64,000 nucleotides of DNA from Lawsonibacter asaccharolyticus (GCA_003112755.1 BFBT01000001.1:124001-188000), one strand, 5' to 3'; shown: positions 48,680 to 56,724, counted from the first letter of the stretch. A program made the numbers and translations. Notes: a model not told the origin generated them from the sequence alone.

Positions 48680-48939
48680 AAGCGGACCACGCCCAGGTCG
48701 CCCGGCTGCTGAAAACGGCCCGTGGCCAGATCGACGGTATCCTGAAGATGGTGGAGGAGGACCGGTACTGTCTGGACGTCTCCAACCAATTGATGGCCAC
48801 CCAGTCCATTCTGAAAAAAGCCAACCGCCTGGTACTGAAGGCACACATGAACTGCTGCGTGCGGGAGGCCGTGGACAGCGGGGACCCCGCCCCCAAGCTG
48901 GAGGAGCTGGCCGCCCTGCTGGATAAGCTGGCCGACTGA
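48676..48939 (+). CDS. csoR: CsoR-family copper-sensing repressor
   Basis: The 87-residue helical protein starts at GTG 48676 (KADHAQVARLLKTARGQIDG) and belongs to the DUF156/CsoR family. Likely Cu(I) ligands are Cys in DRYCLDVSNQL and His-Met-Asn-Cys in KAHMNCCV. Its GTG overlaps the copA stop (GTGA). As the operon's last gene it closes a feedback loop through the operator at 45950-45975. Nickel- or formaldehyde-sensing relatives exist, but the copper context decides. Confidence 0.93.
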   Translation: MKADHAQVARLLKTARGQIDGILKMVEEDRYCLDVSNQLMATQSILKKANRLVLKAHMNCCVREAVDSGDPAPKLEELAALLDKLAD

Positions 48940-48970
48940 GATCCCGCTCCCCCGGCAGGCAAAATGGATA

Positions 48971-49018
48971 AAACGCCCCCCTGCCTGGCACACTAGACCG
49001 GCAAGGGGGCGTTTTTTT
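48971..49018 (+). terminator. Terminator of the copper operon, overlapping the next start codon
   Basis: AAACGCCCCC... pairs with ...GGGGGCGTTT (bases near 48971-48985 and 49000-49014), followed by seven T at 49012-49018. The likely TTG start of the next gene lies in that T-tract. Confidence 0.85.
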
Positions 49019-49376
49019 GAAGCATAGATCTACCTGGAAGTCCGTGCTTGCCGGGGCGGCAGCCGGGCTGACCAACGGTTTTTTCGGCGGGGGCGGCGGT
49101 TCGGTGCTGGTCCCCATGCTCACCCGGGTGTGCGGACTGGATCAGCGGCGGGCCTTTGCCACCTCAGTGGCGGTCATCCTGCCCCTGTGCGCCCTGTCGG
49201 CAGCCGTCTATCTCCTCCGGGGCGGACTGGATCTCTCTGCCGCCCTGCCCTATCTCATCGGCGGCACTGTGGGCGGCTGGGCCGGAGGACGGCTGTTCAA
49301 AGGCGTCCGGCTCCCGTGGCTGAAGCGGGGCTTCGGGGCCCTGCTCATCTGGGGCGGCCTGAGGTGTCTGTTGTGA
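49017..49376 (+). CDS. TauE/SafE-family half transporter, first subunit
   Basis: The 119-residue product starts at TTG 49017 (KHRSTWKSVLAGAAAGLTNG), has four probable membrane helices and the glycine-rich GLTNGFFGGGGGSVLVPML typical of TauE/SafE. Normal family members have about 250 residues and two such halves. The next gene encodes the other half. The only ribosome-like sequence is AGGGGGCG in the terminator stem. Anion or sulfur-compound export is the family role; the copper context suggests a link with metal or thiol stress, by inference only. Confidence 0.75.
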   Translation: MKHRSTWKSVLAGAAAGLTNGFFGGGGGSVLVPMLTRVCGLDQRRAFATSVAVILPLCALSAAVYLLRGGLDLSAALPYLIGGTVGGWAGGRLFKGVRLPWLKRGFGALLIWGGLRCLL

Positions 49377-49744
49377 GCGGCTGGCTGATCCCCCTGCTGG
49401 TGGGGGCGGCTACCGGGGTCCTGTCCGGCTTCGGCGTGGGGGGCGGCACCCTTCTGCTGGTCTATATGACCACCCTGGCCGGACTGGACCAGCACCTGGC
49501 TCAGGGCATCAATCTGCTGTACTTTCTCCCCGCCGGACTCACCGCCCTGCCCGCCCACCTGAAAAACGGATATGTGGAAAAGGGGCTTCTGTTCCCTGCC
49601 ATCTCCGCCGGCCTGCTCTGCGCCGCGCTGGCCTCATGGGCCGCCACAGCCCTGGACGTGGACCTGCTCCGAAAGCTCTTTGGGGGCTTTCTCATCCTCA
49701 TCGGCCTGTCCGAGCTGTTCGGTCGGGTAAAAGAAGAAACGTGA
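49373..49744 (+). CDS. TauE/SafE-family half transporter, second subunit
   Basis: The 123-residue product starts at GTG 49373 (SGWLIPLLVGAATGVLSGFG), overlapping the previous stop in GTGA. It has four membrane helices and GVLSGFGVGGGTLLLVYMTT, homologous to the first half (GLTNGFFGGGGGSVLVPM). Together the two would rebuild the eight-helix transporter as a heterodimer. No ribosome site is needed if coupled to the first gene. Confidence 0.78.
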   Translation: MSGWLIPLLVGAATGVLSGFGVGGGTLLLVYMTTLAGLDQHLAQGINLLYFLPAGLTALPAHLKNGYVEKGLLFPAISAGLLCAALASWAATALDVDLLRKLFGGFLILIGLSELFGRVKEET

Positions 49745-49773
49745 AGGCCGCGGGGAAGATCCCCGCGGCCTTT
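49744..49773. terminator. Terminator between the TauE/SafE pair and xpaC
   Basis: A 13-bp stem (49744-49756 with 49760-49772) lies between convergent genes, with short TTT and AAA flanks. Confidence 0.7.
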
Positions 49774-49780
49774 GAATCAG

Positions 49781-51037
49781 TCAAATTCCAATCTGCATCC
49801 CGCCGGAGGAGGACAGTCCATCCTTCTGGAGCATCTGCTCCAGAACCGCCACGTCGGTGGTGATGTCCATAGCATCCCCCTGAAAGAGCTGATCCAGCTG
49901 CTTCTCGAAGCCTTCCACCACCTTGCCCATCATCCCCTCGATCCGGCTCATGGCGGCGGCAATGTTCTCCCCCTCTACGCCCTGGGACTCCAGCTGGGCA
50001 TAGGCCCGGAGGATCTTCAGGGTTGTGGGCAGGTAATAGCTCAGAAAGGCATGGAGCTGGGCAGACCTTTCCGGGTGGCTCTTCTGATACTCGAAAATCT
50101 TGGCGGTGATGACCCCGATGCGGTCGATCTGCGCCGAGAGGGCCGCGTCTTCGATGGAGTCGTTCACCGCCCGGATCTCGGCCAGCACCGCGTTCTCCTC
50201 GTCCACCGGGGCAGCCTTCTTCTCCTCCGTCTTTTCCTCCTGCGCCGGGGCCGGGTCGTTCAGCCCCTCACCGGAGAGGACCAGCCGGTCCCCGCCGTAG
50301 TCCAGGAAACCCAGGGGAAACAGCCCGTCATCCAGCATATCCTCCAGGCAGTCCCGCACCTTGGCCGGGGAGGCACCGGTGGCGGACGCCAGCGTCGAGA
50401 TGGAGATGGTCTGGCGGCGGCCGATCATGGCCAGATAGTTCCGGTAGGTGCGCACCTGCTTCTTTTTCCGCAGGCCGGCCCACAGCACGCCGGCACCGCC
50501 GCCCAGGAAGCAGAGCAGGGGGATGGCGTTCAGCAGCTGGTCCCAGAACCAGATCGCGTCGCCGTGGAGGAGCCAGTAGGACGCATCACCCAGGCAGGCC
50601 AGCACCGTGAAGGCGAAGACCGCCGTAATGATCCCGCCCACCTGGATCAGCCTCCGGCCCCGCTTGGCCATCTTCTCCACTACGTCCAGGCACACCGGGG
50701 ACATATCCTGTTCCGCTTTCCCTTCCTGGCGCTTTTTCTCCCTCCGGCCGGTCTTTTCCTGGCTCCGTGCCGGCTCACTGACAGTGGTCCGGGCCCCCAC
50801 GGGGGCCTGCCCATCCCGCTGCATATAATAGGGATGGCGCCCCCGGGCCACGCGGCGCTTCCCGCCGCCGAAGAGCCTCAGGGCGATCATCAGCACGCCC
50901 ACCGGCGGGAAGGCAAACAGAAAGACCAGCGCCAAGATCCAGTACGGCAGGTCACTCATCCCTCCGCCAGAGCTCCTGCGGGGCTCCCATTTTCCGCCGT
51001 AGTTCTCATTTCCCTGATCTCCGTAATATGCCATCAT
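49781..51037 (-). CDS. XpaC-like protein (5-bromo-4-chloroindolyl phosphate hydrolysis family)
   Basis: The 418-residue protein starts M(M)AYYGDQGNENYGGKWEP, has a membrane segment at about 28-50 and two near 125-185, then a cytoplasmic part with a winged-helix-like stretch (RRQTISISTLASATGASPAK) and a long helical C-terminus (ENIAAAMSRIEGMMGKVVEG). The C-terminal region matches PF10112 (XpaC), often beside TelA-type toxic-anion resistance genes; none is present here. The name derives from a phenotype, not a proven hydrolase. ATG 51037 and 51034 are both possible after GGGGAGGC. Confidence 0.72.
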   Translation of the reverse strand: MMAYYGDQGNENYGGKWEPRRSSGGGMSDLPYWILALVFLFAFPPVGVLMIALRLFGGGKRRVARGRHPYYMQRDGQAPVGARTTVSEPARSQEKTGRREKKRQEGKAEQDMSPVCLDVVEKMAKRGRRLIQVGGIITAVFAFTVLACLGDASYWLLHGDAIWFWDQLLNAIPLLCFLGGGAGVLWAGLRKKKQVRTYRNYLAMIGRRQTISISTLASATGASPAKVRDCLEDMLDDGLFPLGFLDYGGDRLVLSGEGLNDPAPAQEEKTEEKKAAPVDEENAVLAEIRAVNDSIEDAALSAQIDRIGVITAKIFEYQKSHPERSAQLHAFLSYYLPTTLKILRAYAQLESQGVEGENIAAAMSRIEGMMGKVVEGFEKQLDQLFQGDAMDITTDVAVLEQMLQKDGLSSSGGMQIGI

Positions 51038-51165
51038 TCTGCCTCCCCTGGTGTTCTGCTGTATAGAATACCAGACCCATCCCAAAACAACATTGATTTT
51101 TTCTTAAAATTCCTTGAAAATTTCTCTTCTGGGTCTGGCCCTCTCTCTTCCACATACACCATTCT

Positions 51166-51194
51166 ATCATACTGCCGGGAAGGTGAAAAGTAAA
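51166..51194 (-). promoter_or_regulatory. Promoter of xpaC-like gene
   Basis: TTTACT (51189-51194) and TATGAT (51166-51171) are 17 bp apart on the minus strand. Confidence 0.65.
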
Positions 51195-51266
51195 CCTCCT
51201 AAAAATATTTTTCAAAATTGAGGAAATCCGGGGAAATTTGGACGGTCAACTGTAACTGTTCTGTAA

Positions 51267-51295
51267 TTACATTCTGAAACGTAGGATGCTATAAT
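51267..51295 (+). promoter_or_regulatory. Promoter of the VanW-family gene
   Basis: TTACAT (51267-51272) and TATAAT (51290-51295) are 17 bp apart. Confidence 0.7.
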
Positions 51296-51361
51296 ATAGT
51301 CTGAAATTATTTGACCTGTCCGTGGGTTCTTGGGCTGAGTGGGACAGGAAGGGGAGTTTTC

Positions 51362-53296
51362 ATGGACGGAGCACGTGTACAGAAAAAAAGCGGCGGAAAG
51401 CCCGGCCCAGCCGTCTGGGTCCCGGCCGCCATCCTGGCTGTCCTCCTTGCCGCCTACCTGGGCCTGTGCGGCTGGGTCAGCGCCTCGGACACCATCCTGC
51501 CCAACGTCACCGCCGCCGGACTGGACCTGTCCGGCATGACCCAGGCTGAGGCGGAGCAGGCCATCAACGAGAATCTTTCCGTCGCCCAGCAGGCTGGCTC
51601 CGGCTGGGCCGTGGACCTGAGCTGCGACGGCTATATTGGTACGCTGGACGGCTCATCCTTTCAGGTGGACGCCGCCTCCCTGGCCCAGGCGTCCCTGTCT
51701 GTGGGACGCGGCAGCTTCTTCACCGGGGGGGCCCAGTACCTGCGCCACCTGTTCGGCGCTGCCCAGGACCTTGGTGCCGATCAGGTCCAACTGACAGAGG
51801 CGGGCCGTACAGAGCTGGAGCGCCAGCTCCAGGCCGCTGACAGTGCCCTGGGCAGCGGCGGCAGCGAGGATGGCTACACCGCAGACCTGGAGGCGGGCAC
51901 CCTGACCCTGGTAAAGGGGCACACCCACCGCTCGGTGGACCGCCAGGGAGCGGAGGAGGCGGTGAAGTCTGCCTACGCTCAACTTCTGGCCCAGGGTCAG
52001 GCGGACACGGTCCAGCTCCCCATCCTGGATTCCGCTCCTCAGGAGCCGGACTTCCAGGCCATCCACGGGGAGCTGTACGCGGAGGCGGCCAACGCAGCCA
52101 TCGATCCGGATACCTGCGAGGTGCTGCCCCACACCGTGGGGGTGGACTTTGACACCGCCCAGGCCCAGCGCCTGTTCCAGCAGGCCCAGGAGGGAGAGAC
52201 CGTGGAGGTCCCCCTCACCGTCACTCAGCCCGACATCACCCAGGAGATACTGGCCGACCGGCTCTTTGCCGACCTGCTGGGGCAGGGTACCAGCCAGGTG
52301 AGCGGCTCCTCCAACCGGAAGTTCAACGTGAAGCTGTCCGCTGAGGCCTGCAACGGCGTGATCCTGATGCCCGGCGAGGAATTCTCCTACAACAACACCA
52401 CCGGAAGCCGTTCCGCCGACAAGGGCTATCTCCCCGCTCCCGTCTACTCCGGCGGCGCCTCCGTGGACGAGACCGGCGGCGGCATCTGCCAGACCTCCTC
52501 CACCATCTACTACGCCGTCCTCCACACCACCCTGGAGATCGTGGAGCGCCACGCCCACATGTACTCCGTAGGCTACGTCCCTGACGGCATGGACGCCACC
52601 GTCTACTTCGGCCTGTCCGACTTCCGCTTCAAAAACAACACCGACTACCCGGTGAAGATCGTCACTGAGAGCTACGACAAGAACGGCCTGCGCTACCTCA
52701 CTGTCAAGCTCTACGGCACCAATGTGGACGGCCGGTACGCCGTGCCGGAGCGCACCCAGTTCGACTTTGTATCCCCCACCACCCAGTACCGCGCCGACGA
52801 GTCCATCCCACAGGGCACCACTAAGGTGGATGCCAAGCAGAACGCCTACACCGGCCGCTCTGCCCGCGCCTGGCGCGTCATCTATGAGAAGGACGGCACC
52901 TTGGTGGAGAAGCAGGATCTGGGGGTCAGCACCTATAAGATGCGCCCCACCACCATCCTCTACAATCCCGCTGACGGCGATCCCTCCACCTGGGTAGACG
53001 GGGTCCCCCCCAAGCCCGGCACCCAGCCCGGGACAGAGACCGGGGCCGGCACCGGCACTGGGACGCAGACCGGAACAGAGTCCGGGGGAGGCACCGGCGG
53101 TGAGCCTGCCGTCGGCACAGGAACTGACAGCGAGACGTCTGCCGGGGAGTCCGGCAGCAGCTCCTCCGCTCCCACGGAGGATATCCCCGCGCCCGACACA
53201 GGGGACGGGGCGGCTGACGGCCCCGCTCAGTCCTCCCCGGAGGACGACCACTACGGGTATGAGATCCCCGCCGGGGAGCTTCCGCCCGGCTATTGA
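51362..53296 (+). CDS. VanW-family, YoaR-like cell-wall protein
   Basis: The 644-residue protein has an N-terminal membrane anchor (about residues 19-38), a peptidoglycan-binding-like region with repeated segments (NVTAAGLDLSGMTQAEAEQA, later EVLPHTVGVDFDTAQAQRLF), and the VanW domain at about 320-460 (FNVKLSAEACNGVILMPGEE, SGGASVDETGGGICQTSSTI, ERHAHMYSVGYVPDGMDATV). A G5/beta segment and a C-terminal Gly/Thr/Ser-rich tail (about 560-644) follow. GAAGGGGAG stands before the ATG. VanW proteins occur in some vancomycin clusters but their job is unknown; here it is a housekeeping wall protein. Confidence 0.88.
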   Translation: MDGARVQKKSGGKPGPAVWVPAAILAVLLAAYLGLCGWVSASDTILPNVTAAGLDLSGMTQAEAEQAINENLSVAQQAGSGWAVDLSCDGYIGTLDGSSFQVDAASLAQASLSVGRGSFFTGGAQYLRHLFGAAQDLGADQVQLTEAGRTELERQLQAADSALGSGGSEDGYTADLEAGTLTLVKGHTHRSVDRQGAEEAVKSAYAQLLAQGQADTVQLPILDSAPQEPDFQAIHGELYAEAANAAIDPDTCEVLPHTVGVDFDTAQAQRLFQQAQEGETVEVPLTVTQPDITQEILADRLFADLLGQGTSQVSGSSNRKFNVKLSAEACNGVILMPGEEFSYNNTTGSRSADKGYLPAPVYSGGASVDETGGGICQTSSTIYYAVLHTTLEIVERHAHMYSVGYVPDGMDATVYFGLSDFRFKNNTDYPVKIVTESYDKNGLRYLTVKLYGTNVDGRYAVPERTQFDFVSPTTQYRADESIPQGTTKVDAKQNAYTGRSARAWRVIYEKDGTLVEKQDLGVSTYKMRPTTILYNPADGDPSTWVDGVPPKPGTQPGTETGAGTGTGTQTGTESGGGTGGEPAVGTGTDSETSAGESGSSSSAPTEDIPAPDTGDGAADGPAQSSPEDDHYGYEIPAGELPPGY

Positions 53297-53332
53297 GCAC
53301 ATATCTTACCATACAGAAGAGGTCCGTTTCCT

Positions 53333-54013
53333 ATGTTTCAAGGTTTTTCTCAGGGCGCCGTGGATTTTCTGTGGGGCGTCCGATTCAATAATGAGCGCAG
53401 CTGGTTCGAGGCCCACAAGCAGGAGTATCTGGATCTGGTCATCGCTCCCCTCCAGGAGCTGGGCCGCCAGGTCCATGCCGCCATGACCGCCGCCTATCCC
53501 AAGGAGCAGCTGAACCTTCATGTCTCCCGCATCTACCGGGATGCACGGCGGCTCCACGGCCGCGGCCCCTACAAGGACCACCTGTGGTTCACCATCCGGC
53601 CCGAGCAGGAGGGGTGGACCCATGTCCCCGCCTTCTATTTTGAGATCGCGCCGGAGTATCACAGCCTGGGGATGGGCTATTACGGCGCCGAGCCCGTCAC
53701 CATGGCCAAGTTCCGCTCCCGCATCGACCGGGACCCGGCCCCTATGGAGAAGCTGGCCCGCCGGCTCAGCCGGCAGCACCGATTCGTGCTGGAGGGCGAA
53801 ATGTACAAACGCCCCAAAGGGGACCCCGGCCCCCTGCTCTTTCCCTGGTACAACCGGAAAAACATCGCCCTGACCTGGGACCGCAACTGCGAGGGCTCCC
53901 TGTTCACCCCCGAGCTGGCTGGGGAGGCGGAGGAGAGCTTCCGCTTCCTCAAGCCCTACTACGATTACTTTCTCTCCCTCCGTGGCGACCCAGCCCCGGA
54001 TGCCTCCCGCTGA
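53333..54013 (+). CDS. DUF2461 family protein
   Basis: The 226-residue protein begins MFQGFSQGAVDFLWGVRFNN and contains ERSWFEAHKQEYLDLV, RIYRDARRLHGRGPYKDHLW and HVPAFYFEIAPEYHSLGMGY, the recurring motifs of DUF2461 (TIGR02453). No biochemical function is established. The ATG at 53333 lacks a strong ribosome site (AAGAGG about 14 nt upstream). It may be cotranscribed with the VanW gene 36 bp upstream. Confidence 0.85.
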   Translation: MFQGFSQGAVDFLWGVRFNNERSWFEAHKQEYLDLVIAPLQELGRQVHAAMTAAYPKEQLNLHVSRIYRDARRLHGRGPYKDHLWFTIRPEQEGWTHVPAFYFEIAPEYHSLGMGYYGAEPVTMAKFRSRIDRDPAPMEKLARRLSRQHRFVLEGEMYKRPKGDPGPLLFPWYNRKNIALTWDRNCEGSLFTPELAGEAEESFRFLKPYYDYFLSLRGDPAPDASR

Positions 54014-54018
54014 TACCC

Positions 54019-54057
54019 GCGGCCCCTGGGACAGCCCCCGGGGGCCGCATCCTTTTT
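54019..54057 (+). terminator. Terminator after the DUF2461 gene
   Basis: GCGGCCCC (54019-54026) pairs with GGGGCCGC (54041-54048); TCCTTTTT follows. Confidence 0.8.
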
Positions 54058-54088
54058 GAAAAATTTTATATTTTTTCCACAAAACCTC

Positions 54089-54117
54089 TTGACATCCACC
54101 TGTCTTTGTGGTACATT
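54089..54117 (+). promoter_or_regulatory. Promoter of the candidate structured RNA
   Basis: TTGACA (54089-54094) and TACATT (54112-54117) are 17 bp apart, immediately after the DUF2461 terminator. Confidence 0.75.
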
Positions 54118-54123
54118 ATAGCC

Positions 54124-54578
54124 AGAAAGGATGAGTCCAATGTTTTAAGAAGTCTGATTGATCAGATGTCACTCCCCCAGACAAGGGGATGCGTAACATG
54201 CATCAAATCTTTTCCTGATGTAAGCGGTTCCAGGCGATGAAGTCCATGCCGGCAGTGGTCAGCAAAAGAACAGCATCTCAGCGAAGCGCGCGCACGACAT
54301 CTGAACCCCACGCGTTGCCACAGAAAAAGCATCTCAGCAAGCGAAAAGGAACGTTCCAACAGACAATGCCTCATGTATGAGGGAGCACCGAAGCGTTGGG
54401 TGCAAAATGAAACTGGTTGTGCAACAGTGTTCCGGAGACTGCTAAAGAGCAAAAAACGTGGTCGCGCGAATCTGTAGAAAGAGAGGTAAACAATTGATGT
54501 TAGATAACAAGAATGGACAGAAATAACCCCTGACTGTGAGTGAACCGAGGGTGCAACAGTCAGGGGTTATTTCTTTTT
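54124..54578 (+). ncRNA. Candidate large structured RNA of about 450 nt, class unrecognised
   Basis: This stretch has its own promoter and a strong terminator but no credible coding frame on either strand. Its GC content is clearly below that of the genes. Local stems are dense: UCUGAU/AUCAGA, CCCC/GGGG, GAUGC/GCAUC, CCUCAU/AUGAGG, GCACC/GGUGC and the palindrome GGAACGUUCC. A 9-nt word GCATCTCAG occurs at 54273 and 54329, and GTGCAACAGT occurs at about 54419 and 54551. I tested it by eye against tmRNA, RNase P, 6S, SRP and T-box and found none to fit. Without covariance evidence it stays a candidate. Confidence 0.6.
54521..54578 (+). terminator. Terminator of the candidate RNA
   Basis: A perfect 15-bp stem (54521-54535 with 54558-54572) and a 22-nt loop are followed by TTTCTTTTT. 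Confidence 0.88.
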
Positions 54579-54598
54579 ATTCTTGTATCTCTGAGGAA

Positions 54599-54625
54599 GG
54601 CCGGCGGAGCATTGCTCCGCCGGCC
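54599..54625. repeat. Isolated GC-rich hairpin
   Basis: GGCCGGCGGAGCA (54599-54611) and its complement (54613-54625) form a 13-bp palindrome. No U-run follows on either side. It could be the end of the flavodoxin transcript or a REP-like unit. Confidence 0.5.
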
Positions 54626-54779
54626 CTGATTTGTCGAAAAAGTGGTGCTGTCACTTTCCGAATAGACTTGATTTTTTGTACCTGCACATGTCAAACTCTG
54701 TGAAGCCCTTTTTGCAGGCTGTGCAGCATGACTCACTCACTTGTCCAGCATGGCACTCTTCTGCTCTCCTCTGCTGTCG
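54626..54779. other. Intergenic, nothing recognised
   Basis: About 150 bp downstream of the EFR1 gene on the minus strand, AT-richer than average, without a gene, clear terminator or repeat. Confidence 0.4.
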
Positions 54780-55616
54780 TCACATCTCAATAAAAATCTC
54801 GCTGTCCGCCCGCCGGGCATAGAGCTCCTCCAGCTCGTGCTGATGGTACAGATAGCCCTCGTGGTCAAAGTACTTGGCGCCCTTGGGGCACTTCTTCACG
54901 CAGGCACAGCACTTGATGCACTTCCCCACCACACTGGACACGTCGTTGGGGTCGATGGCTGCCATGGGGCAGAGACGGGCACACAGGCCGCACTTGACGC
55001 ACTTGTCCGAGTCAGTCACCGGCTTGGCCTTCAAAAAGTCCTTGATGGGCTCCCCGTGGCGGTCCCTGGGGGTATAGTAGGGGCGGATGGGGTCACAGCC
55101 CGCCACATAGGCAGGGATCTCTGGGGCCCGCTCCAGACCCTTCACCTTCTCCGCCGTCTTGTGAGCCAGCTCCTCTACCAGTGCCATATCCTGGGCGTCG
55201 GGCCTGCCCGCCCCCAGGGTCCTGGAGAAAGAGTGCTCCCCCACGAAAGCGCCGCCCGCCACGGTGTGAAAGCCGTCCGCCTCCAGCACGTTGCGCAGTT
55301 CGATCAGCCCGTCGTCAAAATTCCGGTTGCCGAACAGAGACACCGGCACAGCCAGGGCCCCGTTTCCCTTCACCTTGTCCCGGATATAGGGCAGCAGCAG
55401 ATTGGGCACCCGCCCGGCATACACCGGGGTGCCGAAAATCACCAGATCCCCCGGCCCGAAGGACAGCTCCCCCTCCCGGTCCTTAGGCAGGTTGAAGCAG
55501 AAGGTCTTATACTCCGCCCCCAGATCCTCCGCCGCGATCTTCGCCATCCGGGTCACTACTTTTTCCGTGGTCCCGGTACCGCTGAAATAGACCGCCCACA
55601 CGCGTTGCATCTCCAT
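54780..55616 (-). CDS. EFR1-family ferrodoxin (flavodoxin plus two 4Fe-4S clusters)
   Basis: The 278-residue protein has an N-terminal flavodoxin-like domain (VYFSGTGTTEKVVTRMA, FMN phosphate loop; LVIFGTPVYAGRVPNLLLPY) and a C-terminal bacterial ferredoxin domain with two CxxCxxCxxxC motifs: CVKCGLCARLCP (about 209-220) and CIKCCACVKKCP (about 238-249). Such proteins shuttle electrons in anaerobes; the partner is unknown. AGGAGG precedes the ATG at 55616. The gene seems cotranscribed with the monooxygenase-like gene upstream. Confidence 0.93.
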   Translation of the reverse strand: MEMQRVWAVYFSGTGTTEKVVTRMAKIAAEDLGAEYKTFCFNLPKDREGELSFGPGDLVIFGTPVYAGRVPNLLLPYIRDKVKGNGALAVPVSLFGNRNFDDGLIELRNVLEADGFHTVAGGAFVGEHSFSRTLGAGRPDAQDMALVEELAHKTAEKVKGLERAPEIPAYVAGCDPIRPYYTPRDRHGEPIKDFLKAKPVTDSDKCVKCGLCARLCPMAAIDPNDVSSVVGKCIKCCACVKKCPKGAKYFDHEGYLYHQHELEELYARRADSEIFIEM

Positions 55617-55659
55617 TTTCTGTTCCTCCTTGTCTTTCTCCCTGTGTCATTACCGCGGG

Positions 55660-55947
55660 TCAGGCATCAAATTTCTCCACCAAGCTGTCTGCCACGCAGC
55701 GCTCCTTGATCTCCTTCAGGGGGACCATATGGGGCTGAGTCATATGGTCCTCCTGGGCCTTTCGTTCGGTCCACCGCTCCACCAGCAGCAGCTTGTCTGG
55801 TTCGTCCACAGCCTCAAAATACTGGTACTGGAGGCAGCCCTCCTCTGCCAGCACCGCCTTCTGGATGCCGTGCTCGGACACCTCCCGCAGGAACTCCGCC
55901 CGCAGCCCGGGTTTCATGGTATAGGTCACGTTGAGAATAAACGCCAT
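55660..55947 (-). CDS. Antibiotic biosynthesis monooxygenase-like (ABM domain) protein
   Basis: The 95-residue protein starts MAFILNVTYTMKPGLRAEFL and has the ferredoxin-like dimeric ABM pattern: GIQKAVLAEEGCLQYQYFEA, then LLLVERWTERKAQEDHMTQP. Relatives such as YgiN act on quinols, and others have no known substrate. GGAGAATG lies about 10 nt before the ATG at 55947, and an upstream extension is unsupported. Its closeness to the EFR1 gene suggests a common redox role. Confidence 0.85.
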   Translation of the reverse strand: MAFILNVTYTMKPGLRAEFLREVSEHGIQKAVLAEEGCLQYQYFEAVDEPDKLLLVERWTERKAQEDHMTQPHMVPLKEIKERCVADSLVEKFDA

Positions 55948-55998
55948 GGAATCATTCTCCTTTCTTCTGTCCATAATATAGGGGGCGGAGAGGCCTCC

Positions 55999-56418
55999 TC
56001 AGCCCCGTAGCCTTCTGTGATCCAGATATCCCTCCAAAATCAGGGAGGCCGCCACCGCATCCACCGTCTTTTTTCGCTTTCTGGCGTTTTTTCCCGCCTC
56101 AAACAGGATACGGTGGGCGTCCACGGTGGTCCGCCGTTCGTCCCAGAGCACGGGCCGGAGCCCCGCGGTGTCCTCCACCAGGGCTGCGAAGTCCCGGTAC
56201 AGCTCCGCCCGGGGGCCCTCGGTGCCGTCCATGTTCCGGGGATACCCCATCACCAGCTCCTCCACACCGTGCTCCTGGACCAGCCGGGCGATCTCCCCTG
56301 CCACTTCCTCCGCCTTTCTGCTGTGGATAGTCGTGGTAGTCCCGGTGAGGAAGCCGGTAGGGTCGGAAATGGCGATGCCGGTATGGGCATCGCCGTAGTC
56401 GATGGCCATGATCCGCAT
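55999..56418 (-). CDS. ruvX: Putative pre-16S rRNA nuclease / Holliday junction resolvase RuvX (YqgF)
   Basis: The 139-residue RNase H-like protein starts MRIMAIDYGDAHTGIAISDP, with the catalytic DYG near residue 7. ELVMGYPRNMDGTEGPRAEL and DERRTTVDAHRIL (second acidic cluster) and DAVAASLILEGYLD (final Asp) complete the family set. It processes 16S rRNA 5' ends in E. coli. Unlike in many Firmicutes, it is not next to the IreB gene. Confidence 0.93.
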   Translation of the reverse strand: MRIMAIDYGDAHTGIAISDPTGFLTGTTTTIHSRKAEEVAGEIARLVQEHGVEELVMGYPRNMDGTEGPRAELYRDFAALVEDTAGLRPVLWDERRTTVDAHRILFEAGKNARKRKKTVDAVAASLILEGYLDHRRLRG

Positions 56419-56509
56419 AAACTCCCCCCTCTCCCGCTCCGCGTTTTTTTGTCAACTGTACTATACCGCACTCCCCGCAAAAAAACAACCCTGTCCGCCC
56501 AATTTCCTC

Positions 56510-56538
56510 TTGACGCCGCGCTTTCCTTGTGTTATAGT
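56510..56538 (+). promoter_or_regulatory. Promoter of the rpmG-secE-nusG unit
   Basis: TTGACG (56510-56515) and TATAGT (56533-56538) are 17 bp apart, divergent from ruvX. Confidence 0.8.
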
Positions 56539-56544
56539 GACACT

Positions 56545-56686
56545 ACCTGTGAAAAGGGGCTTTTTTGTTCTGCGCATTTTTACGGTGTATGCGCAGGCAC
56601 CCCTCCCCCATCTCTCGGGACACAGGGAGGCAATCGCCGGATCCCACCGTGAGCATGTCAGACACAGCCCTGCTGTGTCTCGTATG
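56545..56686 (+). promoter_or_regulatory. Leader of rpmG, unrecognised
   Basis: About 140 nt precede a terminator. Short stems include TGCGC...GCGCA (56573-56600) and GACACAGC...GCTGTGTC (56661-56679). No T-box or known ribosomal leader was recognised. Confidence 0.4.
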
Positions 56687-56724
56687 GCTGGATTCGGCTT
56701 TCAGAGCCTGATCCAGCTTTTTTT
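56687..56724 (+). terminator. Intrinsic terminator 70 nt before rpmG (attenuator candidate)
   Basis: GCTGGAT (56687-56693) pairs with ATCCAGC (56711-56717); an inner GGCT/AGCC extends the stem; seven T follow (56718-56724). Because the promoter at 56510 feeds rpmG, this site must be passed conditionally. Confidence 0.75.

Noticed and set aside
54351..54360. GGAACGTTCC as a LexA box
   Set aside because: It lacks the GAAC-N4-GTTC spacing and lies inside the candidate RNA, far from a promoter.
54162..54452. A 96-codon minus-strand frame inside the candidate RNA
   Set aside because: No ribosome site or promoter supports it, and the plus strand has a clear promoter and terminator for an RNA.
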